64,000 nt of DNA from the NCBI RefSeq assembly GCF_016924835.1, contig NZ_CP070480.1:558001-622000 (forward strand), written 5' to 3'. Positions 45,002 to 53,719 of the stretch are shown one piece after another. Within the stretch, counting starts at the first letter, position 1; each line of letters begins with the position of its first letter. The stretch is from Rothia sp. ZJ932. GTDB taxonomy: Bacteria; Actinomycetota; Actinomycetes; Actinomycetales; Micrococcaceae. The notes below the pieces were generated by a model. It saw nothing but the letters and a program-made list of their open reading frames with translations, searched no databases and was not told the DNA's origin. The translations under genes were made by a program, and so were the position numbers.

Positions 45002-48000
45002 ATGACTCAGACATCGTATGTACCCGGCCCGGACGGCCCGGTCTCTGACCGCCTCATTAAGTTTGGAAAGTTCTTCTCTAAATGGGAAGAATCAGAAGAT
45101 AACCGCACCGTCTACCGTCAGGGTGGGCGCAAAGGCGATGTCTTCTATCGCGACCGCTGGAGCTACGACAAGGTTGTACGCTCCACCCACGGTGTTAACT
45201 GTACCGGCTCATGCTCCTGGCAGGTATACGTCAAAGACGGCGTGATTACCTGGGAAGCTCAGGCAACCGATTACCCCACCATTGGCCCCGACCGTCCCGA
45301 GTACGAACCCCGCGGCTGCCCCCGCGGTGCTGCGTTCTCGTGGTACACCTACTCACCTACCCGCGTAAAGTACCCCTACATTCGCGGTCCCCTGCTTGAA
45401 ATGTACCGCGAGGAAAAGGCACGCATCGGTGACCCCGTTGAAGCCTGGACCGCTATCGTCTCAGACCCCGCAAAGCGCAACCGCTACGTGACTGCCCGCG
45501 GTAAGGGCGGTTTGGTGCGTGCTACCTGGACTGAGGCATTGGAAATCGTCGCTGCCGCCCAGATTCACACCATTCGTACTTACGGTCCTGACCGTAACAT
45601 CGGCTTCTCACCCATTCCTGCTAAGTCAATGGGTTCACACGCCTCCGGCGCTCGTTACATCGAGCTCATGGGTGGCGTTATGACCTCCTTCTACGACTGG
45701 TACGCTGACCTGCCCGTGGCATCACCCCAGGTTTTCGGTGACCAGACAGACGTCCGCGAATCGGGTGACTGGTGGGACGCCACCTACCTCATGATGTGGG
45801 GTTCAAACATTCCCGTGACCCGTACCCCTGATGCTCACTGGATGGCTGAGGTTCGCTACCGCGGTACCAAAGTTGTCACCGTGTCACCGGACTACGCTGA
45901 TAATACCAAGTTCGCCGATGAGTGGTTGCCCGCTCAGCCCGGTACGGACGCAGCGTTGGCTATGGCAATGGGGCACGTGATTCTCAAGGAAAACTTTGTG
46001 GATCAGCGCGTAGAGTTCTTTGAAGACTACGTCACCACCTACACCGACTTCCCCTTCTTGGTTCGCCTCGAAACCCGTGAAGACGGCACCAAGGTTCCCC
46101 ATAAGTTTGTGAAGGCTTCAGACCTTTCCATTGGAGAGGGTCAGGCTGATGCTGACTTCAAGACCGCTCTTATTAACCGTGACAACGGTGAGGTCTTTAT
46201 TCCTAACGGCACCTTGGGTCACCGTTACAACGAAGAAGACATGGGCAAGTGGAACCTTGATTTGAACGGCGTTAAACCCGCCCTTTCCATCAACGATGTT
46301 GCCGGTGGTGCTACCGGCGTTGCCGAAATTAAGCTGCCGGCCTTCGATACTCCTGACGGTGCCGGTCACGTGGTCTCACGCGGTGTTCCCACCCTCATGG
46401 TGGAGGGTATGGAAGTCACCACCGTCTTTGACTTGATGCTGGCACAGTACGGTATCGGTCGTCCCGGTTTGCCCGGTAACTGGGCAAAGGGTCTTGACGA
46501 TGTGACCACCGAGTACACCCCCGCATGGCAGGAAGAAATCACTTCGGTACCCGCCGAGGCCGTTATTCGTGTGGCACGTGAATTTGCACAGAACTCCATT
46601 GATTCAAAGGGTCGCACTATGATTATTCTTGGTGCGGGTATCTGTCAGTGGTACCACGGTGATGCTACCTACCGCGCTATCTTGGCGCTGCTGATGATGT
46701 GTGGCTGTGAAGGCCGCAACGGCGGCGGCTGGGCTCACTACGTGGGTCAGGAAAAGGCTCGCCCGATCACCGGTTGGGCGCATATGGCGAACGCTCTTGA
46801 CTGGGTTCGCCCTCCACGCACCCAGGCAGGTACCTCCTTCTGGTACATGCACACCGACCAGTGGCGTCTTGATGGTTACTCCGCTGACTCCCTGCAATCT
46901 CCCCTTGCCAAGGGTGAACTCAAGGGCGTTCACACCGCCGATATTCTGGCGCGCTCTGCCCGCATGGGGTGGATGCCTTTCTACCCGCAGTTCCCCGAGA
47001 ATTCACTGGATTTGGCCGATAAGGCAGCGGTAGCTGTCGAATCAGGCGCCGCTGAGAACCCTGCTGCTTACGTTGCAGGACGCTTGAACTCAGGAGACCT
47101 TGAATTCTCGGTTGAAGACGTGGATAACCCCGTCAACTGGCCGCGCACTTTGATGCTCTGGCGTAACAACTTGCTGGGTTCGTCCGCTAAGGGTGAAGAG
47201 TACTTCCTCAAGCACTTACTCGGTACCCACAACAACGTCATGGGTGCCGGTGACTCAGATGTGCATCCGCGTGAAATCAAGTGGCACGAGAACGCTCCCG
47301 AGGGCAAACTTGACCTGTTGGTGACTGCGGACTTCCGTATGACCTCATCTACCCTGTCATCGGATATCGTGTTCCCGACCGCTACCTGGTACGAGAAGTT
47401 CGATATTTCATCGACCGACATGCACCCTTACATTCACGCCTTCACCCCGGCTATTGACCCGCCGTGGGAGGCTAAGACTGACTACCAGACCTTCAAGGAA
47501 CTGGCGTACGTCTTCTCCAAGTTGGCTGCTAAGCACCTGGGCACTCGTAAAGATGTTGTCTCTGTGCCTTTGCAGCATGACACTCCCGGTCAGATTGCCC
47601 AGCCCGGCGGTCATGCCCCGGACTGGAAGAACCAGGGCGTCAAGGGTATTCCCGGCAAGAACATGCCGATTTTCACGGTGGTCGAGCGTGACTACCCGGC
47701 TCTGTACGATATGTACACCTCGGTGGGTCCGCTGCTCTCGAAGCTCGGTACTACCACCAAGGCAATCACTGTTGATGTTAATCCGCAGCTGGCGAAGCTG
47801 GCGGAGGAGCACGGTGTGATGAACTCCGGTAAGGGCGAGGGGCTACCCGCACTCGATACTATCGAGAAGCTGGTTGATACCATCTTGGCGCTCTCGGGTA
47901 CCTCAAACGGTCCGGTAGCTATTGCTGGCTTCAAACAGCTCGAAAAGCGAGTGGGCAAGAAGTTCGTTCACTTGGCTGAGGGCAACGAAGAAAAGCGTAT

Positions 48001-48724
48001 TACGTTCCGTGATACCCAAGATCGCCCCTGCCCGGTCTTTACCTCACCCGAGTGGTCAGGTTCAGAAACCGGCGGCCGCCGCTACGCTCCCTTCACACTG
48101 AACATCGAGCAGCTCAAGCCCTTCCACACGCTCACCGGCCGTATGCACTTCTTCTTGGATCACGACTGGATGAACGAGATGGGCGAGCAGATGCCGACCT
48201 ACCGTCCACCGCTGGATATGCATAAGCTCTTCAACCAGCCGATTCTGGGTACACAGCAGGACGAGGTCACCATTGCGGTGCGTTACATGACCCCGCACAA
48301 CAAGTGGGCTATCCACTCGTCCTACCACGACAACCTTTACATGCTGGCGCTTTCTCGCGGTGGCTCCCACGCATGGATTTCCCCGCAGGACGCCGAGCGT
48401 ATTGGTGTCAAGGACAACGACTGGATCGAGTGCATCAACGACGGCGGTGTCTTCGTTGGACGCGCGGTGGTCTCACACCGTCTGCCACAGGGAGTTGTCT
48501 ATGTTCACCACGCCCAGGAACGTCTGGTCGATACTCCCAAGTCGGAGGCAACCGGCAAGCGCGGCGGTATTCACAACTCGGTGACCCGAATTCTTGTGAA
48601 GCCCACCCACCTTATCGGTGGTTACGCGCACCAGGCATACGCCTTCAACTACCTGGGACCGACCGGTAACCAGCGAGATATTGTTTCCGTTATTCGCCGC
48701 CGCAAGCAGGAGGTAACCTACTAA
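45002..48724 (+). CDS. narG: Respiratory nitrate reductase alpha subunit
   Basis: The 1240-residue subunit reduces nitrate at a bis-MGD molybdenum site. The FS0 cluster ligands are H63, C67, C71 and C106 (STHGVNCTGSC and PRGCPRG). The Mo-ligand Asp lies in SFYDWYADLPVASPQ near residue 228. No Tat signal longer than a few residues is visible, as expected for the cytoplasm-facing NarG. It overlaps narH by one base. It depends on the MobA-modified cofactor made by the upstream genes. Confidence 0.97.
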   Translation: MTQTSYVPGPDGPVSDRLIKFGKFFSKWEESEDNRTVYRQGGRKGDVFYRDRWSYDKVVRSTHGVNCTGSCSWQVYVKDGVITWEAQATDYPTIGPDRPEYEPRGCPRGAAFSWYTYSPTRVKYPYIRGPLLEMYREEKARIGDPVEAWTAIVSDPAKRNRYVTARGKGGLVRATWTEALEIVAAAQIHTIRTYGPDRNIGFSPIPAKSMGSHASGARYIELMGGVMTSFYDWYADLPVASPQVFGDQTDVRESGDWWDATYLMMWGSNIPVTRTPDAHWMAEVRYRGTKVVTVSPDYADNTKFADEWLPAQPGTDAALAMAMGHVILKENFVDQRVEFFEDYVTTYTDFPFLVRLETREDGTKVPHKFVKASDLSIGEGQADADFKTALINRDNGEVFIPNGTLGHRYNEEDMGKWNLDLNGVKPALSINDVAGGATGVAEIKLPAFDTPDGAGHVVSRGVPTLMVEGMEVTTVFDLMLAQYGIGRPGLPGNWAKGLDDVTTEYTPAWQEEITSVPAEAVIRVAREFAQNSIDSKGRTMIILGAGICQWYHGDATYRAILALLMMCGCEGRNGGGWAHYVGQEKARPITGWAHMANALDWVRPPRTQAGTSFWYMHTDQWRLDGYSADSLQSPLAKGELKGVHTADILARSARMGWMPFYPQFPENSLDLADKAAVAVESGAAENPAAYVAGRLNSGDLEFSVEDVDNPVNWPRTLMLWRNNLLGSSAKGEEYFLKHLLGTHNNVMGAGDSDVHPREIKWHENAPEGKLDLLVTADFRMTSSTLSSDIVFPTATWYEKFDISSTDMHPYIHAFTPAIDPPWEAKTDYQTFKELAYVFSKLAAKHLGTRKDVVSVPLQHDTPGQIAQPGGHAPDWKNQGVKGIPGKNMPIFTVVERDYPALYDMYTSVGPLLSKLGTTTKAITVDVNPQLAKLAEEHGVMNSGKGEGLPALDTIEKLVDTILALSGTSNGPVAIAGFKQLEKRVGKKFVHLAEGNEEKRITFRDTQDRPCPVFTSPEWSGSETGGRRYAPFTLNIEQLKPFHTLTGRMHFFLDHDWMNEMGEQMPTYRPPLDMHKLFNQPILGTQQDEVTIAVRYMTPHNKWAIHSSYHDNLYMLALSRGGSHAWISPQDAERIGVKDNDWIECINDGGVFVGRAVVSHRLPQGVVYVHHAQERLVDTPKSEATGKRGGIHNSVTRILVKPTHLIGGYAHQAYAFNYLGPTGNQRDIVSVIRRRKQEVTY

Positions 48725-50358
48725 TGCGCGTTATGGCTCAAGTTTCAATGATTATGGCACTGGATAAGTGCCTGGGTTGCCACACCTGTTCGGTAACCTG
48801 TAAGCAGGCGTGGACTAACCGTACCGGTACTGAGTATGTGTGGTTCAATAACGTCGAAACCCGCCCCGGTTTGGGTTACCCCAAGCGTTACGAGGATCAG
48901 GAGAAGTGGAAGGGCGGCTGGCAGCTGAACAAGCGCGGACGTCTGGAACTCAAAGGCGGTAACCGCTTCAAGAAGCTCTTTACCCTCTTTGCATCTCCTG
49001 TTCAGCCCGAGATGAGTGACTACTACGAGCCGTGGACCTACGATTACGAGAACCTCACTAACGCTCCTTTGGGCGATGACTTTCCCGTTGCTGCACCGAA
49101 GTCTTTGATTACCGGTGAAGACACCGCTATTGACTGGTCAGCGAACTGGGACGATGACCTCGGCGGTACTTTTGTGACCGGTAACGAGGATCCCATCGTG
49201 CAGAAGATCCGTCAGGAATCAGAAGAGAAGATCAAGTTCGAATTCGAAAAGACCTTCATGTTCTACCTGCCGCGCATCTGCGAGCACTGCCTGAATCCCT
49301 CCTGCATGGCGTCCTGCCCCTCAGGTGCTATCTACAAGCGTGAAGAAGATGGCATTGTACTGGTTGATCAGGATCAGTGCCGCGGTTGGCGTCAGTGCAT
49401 CACCGGTTGCCCCTACAAGAAGATTTACTTCAACCACGCATCGGGTAAGGCAGAAAAGTGTACTTTCTGCTACCCCCGTATCGAGCACGGTATTCCTACC
49501 GTTTGCGCGGAAACCTGTGTGGGTCGTATGCGCTACATCGGTATCTTCCTCTACGACGCTGATCGTGTGACCGAGGCTGCGTCAGTACCCGATGAGAAGG
49601 ATCTGTACGAGGCACAGCTTGATTTGATGCTTGACCCCTTCGATCCCCAGGTCATTTCTGAGGCGAAAAAGAGCAATATTCCCTCAGCATGGATTGAAGC
49701 TGCACAGAAGTCACCGGTCTACAAGCTGGCGAAGGAATGGAAGATTGCTCTTCCGCTTCACCCCGAATACCGCACCATGCCCATGGTCTGGTATGTGCCG
49801 CCGCTGTCACCGATTATCGACTTGCTCAAGGAACAGGGGCACGACGCTGAATCCAAGGACAACCTCTTTGGTGCCATCGACTCCCTGCGTATTCCCGTCG
49901 AGTACCTGGCAGAGCTCTTCACCGCTGGCGATAAAACCATCATCGTTGACGTGCTGAAGAAGCTGGCAGCAATGCGCTCCTACATGCGTGATATCACCCT
50001 CGGCAACGTGGGTAACGAAGAAATCGCTAACGCTGTGGGTATGACCGGTGCTCAGATGTACGAAATGTACCGCCTCATGGCTATCTCAAAGTACGACGAG
50101 CGCTACGTAATTCCCGCAGCTCACATGGAAGATGCCCACAACCTCGAAGAGATGGGCTGCTCGCTGGAAGGCGAGGGTGGTCCCGGCATGCTCTACGACG
50201 ATGCCTTCTCGGGCATGGGCGACCGCCCTGTTCCGGTCTCAGCCGGTTCTTATGCCAACGCCCAGCGAGCTGACGGTAAGGTCAACATTTTCATGTGGGA
50301 CGGCAACGGTCGCCCCGATGCCCTGTTCCCCGATACCACCAGTTCTAAGAAGGCGTAG
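48724..50358 (+). CDS. narH: Respiratory nitrate reductase beta subunit
   Basis: The 544-residue electron-transfer subunit carries four Fe-S clusters. The first group is CLGCHTCSVTC (C16-C26). Further groups are CEHCLNPSCMASC, CRGWRQCITGC (the Trp marks the 3Fe-4S site) and CTFCYPRIEHG with CAETC. Electrons pass from NarI hemes to NarG. The start overlaps the narG stop (TAATG). Confidence 0.97.
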   Translation: MRVMAQVSMIMALDKCLGCHTCSVTCKQAWTNRTGTEYVWFNNVETRPGLGYPKRYEDQEKWKGGWQLNKRGRLELKGGNRFKKLFTLFASPVQPEMSDYYEPWTYDYENLTNAPLGDDFPVAAPKSLITGEDTAIDWSANWDDDLGGTFVTGNEDPIVQKIRQESEEKIKFEFEKTFMFYLPRICEHCLNPSCMASCPSGAIYKREEDGIVLVDQDQCRGWRQCITGCPYKKIYFNHASGKAEKCTFCYPRIEHGIPTVCAETCVGRMRYIGIFLYDADRVTEAASVPDEKDLYEAQLDLMLDPFDPQVISEAKKSNIPSAWIEAAQKSPVYKLAKEWKIALPLHPEYRTMPMVWYVPPLSPIIDLLKEQGHDAESKDNLFGAIDSLRIPVEYLAELFTAGDKTIIVDVLKKLAAMRSYMRDITLGNVGNEEIANAVGMTGAQMYEMYRLMAISKYDERYVIPAAHMEDAHNLEEMGCSLEGEGGPGMLYDDAFSGMGDRPVPVSAGSYANAQRADGKVNIFMWDGNGRPDALFPDTTSSKKA

Positions 50359-50361
50359 GCA

Positions 50362-51162
50362 GTGGCGGGATTTTTCTCTAAACTCATGGGCAAGGCGGGT
50401 TCGGCAACCGAACCCACCCCCGGCGCGTCCGCGCCTTCTTTCGACACGGTAGTGCCCGGTAGCACTGACCCTTTCGATGCTGACCTCGGTCAGGCAACTG
50501 AGGGTCAGCAGGTCATCTATCAGGTGGCATCTGTGCTCATGCTCTACCCCGATACTGAAATTCAGGCGTTGATTCCCGAACTGCGTCAGCTAGCCCAAGA
50601 AGTGGGGGAGACCCCGCTCGTTGAGGCGATTGATGACGTTGCACACTGGTACGAATCAGCACCCATGGAGGACGTTGCCGCCTCCTACGTGCAGGAATAC
50701 GACCTTTCGCGGCGTCATTCCTTTCATCTTTCGTACTGGACTGAAGGAGATACCCGCCGACGCGGCGAAGCCCTTACCCGGTTTAAAAAGATGTACCGCG
50801 ACTCGGGTATGGTGACTAACCTTCATGGTGAACTGCCCGATTACCTGCCACTCGTGCTTGAATTTACCGCCCTGGTAGATTCACGTGCTGGACGCGCATC
50901 CTTGCAGGCATACCGCCCTTCCCTAGAGCTGTTGCGTCTTGCTTTGCGCGATGACAATCTTGCTTTCCACAAACTGGTGGAGTGCATCTGCGATAGCTTG
51001 CCGGGAGAATCCCCGCAAACAGCCCAGGAAATTCAGAAGCTCGCACGGGCAACCCCGCCCGCTGAGTCAGTGGGGCTTGATCCCACAGACCCGCGTCTTC
51101 TGCCCCTGTTGCAACCTGCACCCGTGCCCTCATCCCTGACTGAAGTTTCTACCAGGAGTTAA
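50362..51162 (+). CDS. narJ: Nitrate reductase maturation chaperone
   Basis: The 266-residue TorD/NarJ-family protein binds NarG and helps cofactor insertion. The helical core has VASVLMLYPDTEIQALIPEL, YVQEYDLSRRHSFHLSYWTE and GELPDYLPLVLEF. An N-terminal extension of about 40 residues starts MAGFFSKLMGKAG, amphipathic and identical over seven residues to the start of the EIIA protein at 33585. The GTG at 50362 follows narH by three bases. Confidence 0.92.
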   Translation: MAGFFSKLMGKAGSATEPTPGASAPSFDTVVPGSTDPFDADLGQATEGQQVIYQVASVLMLYPDTEIQALIPELRQLAQEVGETPLVEAIDDVAHWYESAPMEDVAASYVQEYDLSRRHSFHLSYWTEGDTRRRGEALTRFKKMYRDSGMVTNLHGELPDYLPLVLEFTALVDSRAGRASLQAYRPSLELLRLALRDDNLAFHKLVECICDSLPGESPQTAQEIQKLARATPPAESVGLDPTDPRLLPLLQPAPVPSSLTEVSTRS

Positions 51163-51166
51163 ACCG

Positions 51167-51967
51167 ATGAACCTTCTAGATCTGTTCCTCTGGGGCATTT
51201 TGCCCTATATGTCCATCGTGATTCTCATCGGTGGTACCCTCTGGCGCTACAAGTACGATCAGTTTGGTTGGACTACCCGCTCATCTCAGGTCTATGAATC
51301 TAAGATGTTGCGTATCGCCTCCCCGCTGTTCCACTACGGTCTGGTGGGCGTTCTTGCCGGTCACATCGCGGGTCTGCTGATTCCTGCAAGCTGGACCGCG
51401 GCACTGGGCATTTCAGATGATGTGTACCACATGATGGCTTTGGTCCTTGGTCTGCCCTTTGGTATTGCGGTTACTGTTGGTTTGGTAATGATGGTTTACC
51501 GTCGCCGCACCACCGCCACCGTGTTCCGCGCAACCACTGTGAATGACAAGATCATGTACATCTTCTTGATGGGCGCTATTGTTCTGGGCATTGGCGTCAC
51601 TATTCTTAGTGCTTTCCAGGGGCATCACGGTCACAACTACCGCGGAGATATTTCACCGTGGTTCCGCTCTGTGCTGATTTTCCAGCCTGATATTGAGCTG
51701 ATGCACAATGTGCCTTTCACCTTCAAAGCGCACATCATTGTTGCTTTCTTGCTTTTTGCTCTGTGGCCTTTTACCCGCCTAGTTCACGCTTTTACCGCGC
51801 CTTTGCATTACCTGTTCCGTCCTTACATTGTTTACCGTGGACGCGGCAGCGAGGGTCGCGGCGCACGTTCACCGCGTCGTGGCTGGGAGCCTTTGGCGAC
51901 CGCAGCCAAGCTGTCTGATAAGAGCGCTCGTGAACAGCGTAAAAACCGTGAACGCGCGTCTCGCTAA
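51167..51967 (+). CDS. narI: Respiratory nitrate reductase gamma subunit (cytochrome b)
   Basis: The 266-residue membrane protein has five helices and conserved heme-ligand histidines in SPLFHYGLVGVLAGHIAGLL near residue 50 and LMHNVPFTFKAHIIVAFLLF near 190. It oxidises menaquinol. A soluble basic tail of about 45 residues is longer than in E. coli. It follows narJ by four bases and ends the narGHJI unit; narK follows closely. Confidence 0.95.
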   Translation: MNLLDLFLWGILPYMSIVILIGGTLWRYKYDQFGWTTRSSQVYESKMLRIASPLFHYGLVGVLAGHIAGLLIPASWTAALGISDDVYHMMALVLGLPFGIAVTVGLVMMVYRRRTTATVFRATTVNDKIMYIFLMGAIVLGIGVTILSAFQGHHGHNYRGDISPWFRSVLIFQPDIELMHNVPFTFKAHIIVAFLLFALWPFTRLVHAFTAPLHYLFRPYIVYRGRGSEGRGARSPRRGWEPLATAAKLSDKSAREQRKNRERASR

Positions 51968-52015
51968 TCAAGAATTTTTTACTATTTCTTTCACACAGTA
52001 TTGAATGAGGAATTC

Positions 52016-53233
52016 ATGAGTACTACAACACTCGAGCGTGACCCTAAACTGCAGGGTGGGCTCAAATACACCATCATGGCGGCGTGTGCCTCAATGATTG
52101 GTTTCTGGAGCTGGACTATGATTGGTCCGCTCGCCAAGTACTACACCGAAACCTACGGTCTGACTGAGGGGCAGCGTTCTTTGCTGATCGCGACCCCCGT
52201 TATCGTCGGTTCACTGGCGCGTATTCCGGTGGGCGCACTCACTGACCGTTACGGTGGTCGCATCATGTTCACCATTATGCTGACCTTCACCGGTTTAATG
52301 GTTCTGGTTACCGGCTTGGTGGGTCAGATGGGTAGCTTCCCCTTGCTGCTGCTAGTTGCCTTCTTCCTGGGCGTCGGCGGTTCAATCTTCGCGGTGGGCA
52401 TCCCCTTCGCTTCAGCATGGTTTGAACCCCACCGTAAGGGTCTTGCTACCGGTATTTTCGGTATGGGTATGGTCGGTACCGCGTGTGCTGCTTTCTTCAA
52501 CCCCCGTATGCTTCAGGCTTTCGGTTATTTCCCTACCCACCTGATTATGACCTGCGTGGCTCTGATCTACGCCTGCGTTGTCTGGTTCTTCTTGAAGGAT
52601 TCACCGGTGATGAAGGCTGCTAAACCTGAGCCTGTCATGCCTAAGATTCTTCGCGTATCTAAGGTTCTGGTGACCTGGCAACTGTGCTTTATCTATGCAG
52701 TTGTCTTCGGTGCTTTCGTTGCCTTCTCGAACTTCCTCTCCACCTATATGCAGAACATCTATGGTTACGAGGCTGTTGCTGGCGGTACTTTCGCCGCAAT
52801 GTTCGCTGCCTGCGCCGTGCTTGCTCGCCCCTTCGGTGGTGTTGCGGCAGATAAGTTCGGTGGAAAGCTGACTACCCTGGTTGTTTTTGTTGCGGTGGCA
52901 GTACTGGTTGTGCTGATTGCTTTCGAGCCCGCATCCACCGGTTTGAACGCTCTCTTGCACGTTGTGACGGCATTCTTCGTTGGCTTCGGCACCGGTACCA
53001 TTTACGGCTGGTTGGGCAAGGTTGTTCGCCCGCAAGATATCGGTACCGTATCGGGTCTGGTATCAGCAGCCGGTGGTCTGGGCGGTTATTTCCCGCCTCT
53101 GATCATGGGTGCAGCCTACACCGCGAACGAAAGCTACGCATGGGGTCTGTACGCCCTAGCGATCATCTGCATTGTTTCGCTTCTTGTCTCACTGTGGATG
53201 AAATCAGATAAGAACGCGGTACGTCCCTCATAA
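52016..53233 (+). CDS. narK: Nitrate/nitrite transporter
   Basis: The 405-residue MFS protein has 12 helices and the nitrate signature segments GVGGSIFAVGIPFASAWFEP and GFGTGTIYGWLGKV, and an MFS loop PVGALTDRYGGRI. It imports nitrate, exports nitrite, or exchanges them. The ATG at 52016 follows GAGGAATTC; a TTG at 52001 is the alternative. It is probably co-transcribed with narGHJI and ends at a hairpin terminator. Confidence 0.92.
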   Translation: MSTTTLERDPKLQGGLKYTIMAACASMIGFWSWTMIGPLAKYYTETYGLTEGQRSLLIATPVIVGSLARIPVGALTDRYGGRIMFTIMLTFTGLMVLVTGLVGQMGSFPLLLLVAFFLGVGGSIFAVGIPFASAWFEPHRKGLATGIFGMGMVGTACAAFFNPRMLQAFGYFPTHLIMTCVALIYACVVWFFLKDSPVMKAAKPEPVMPKILRVSKVLVTWQLCFIYAVVFGAFVAFSNFLSTYMQNIYGYEAVAGGTFAAMFAACAVLARPFGGVAADKFGGKLTTLVVFVAVAVLVVLIAFEPASTGLNALLHVVTAFFVGFGTGTIYGWLGKVVRPQDIGTVSGLVSAAGGLGGYFPPLIMGAAYTANESYAWGLYALAIICIVSLLVSLWMKSDKNAVRPS

Positions 53234-53340
53234 ACACATATACGGTTGGGGTAGAGAGAACCCCGGCAATCTTTGAAATGCTAGGTATCTTCAAAGACTG
53301 TCGGTGAACTTACCTCATCTACTGGGCATTAGCCTTGAAT

Positions 53341-53388
53341 AAAAGCACCACTTTCCCGTTCTTTAGGAGTAGGGGGAGTGGTGCTTTT
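53341..53388. terminator. Terminator after narK
   Basis: AAAAGCACCACT pairs with AGTGGTGCTTTT over 12 bases, extended by TTCCC facing GGGG, with A and T runs on the two sides. Confidence 0.85.
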
Positions 53389-53442
53389 ATGTTGGCTGTG
53401 GCACACTTGAGAAGACAAATTAAATAGTGCCGTTTACAGCTA

Positions 53443-53665
53443 GGCGGGAGAGACTGCGCGAAAGCGCCGGGTGAATAACCGGTTGATAGCGTAGCGCCGA
53501 AGGAGCAAACCCTCCCCGGGAAACTCTCAGGCAAAAGTACCGCTAGCTCAGGCAACTCTGGAGAGGGGCGTGACACCTCCACCGAAGGGGCAAGCGAAAA
53601 CCTATCGCGCGAGTGTAAGGTTTTGGTGAAAACTCTCAGGTTTATAACAGAGTGGGGAGGGCACT
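53443..53665 (+). ncRNA. Tandem glycine riboswitch
   Basis: Two consecutive glycine aptamers are recognisable. The first runs from GGCGGGAGAG through the conserved CCGAAGGAGCAA and GGAAACTCTCAGGCAAAAGTACCG. The second runs from ACTCTGGAGAGG through CACCGAAGGGGCAAGCG to GAAAACTCTCAGGTTTATAACAGAGT, with a short linker. The pair lies directly upstream of gcvP. Such riboswitches usually turn on glycine cleavage when glycine is high. The second aptamer ends about 50 bases before the gcvP start, so the output may be translational or an antiterminator. Confidence 0.92.
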
Positions 53666-53719
53666 AACCGTCACTGCGGCGGCTAGTCTTTGCGCCTTTT
53701 CACCAGGAGAGTTTTTTCC

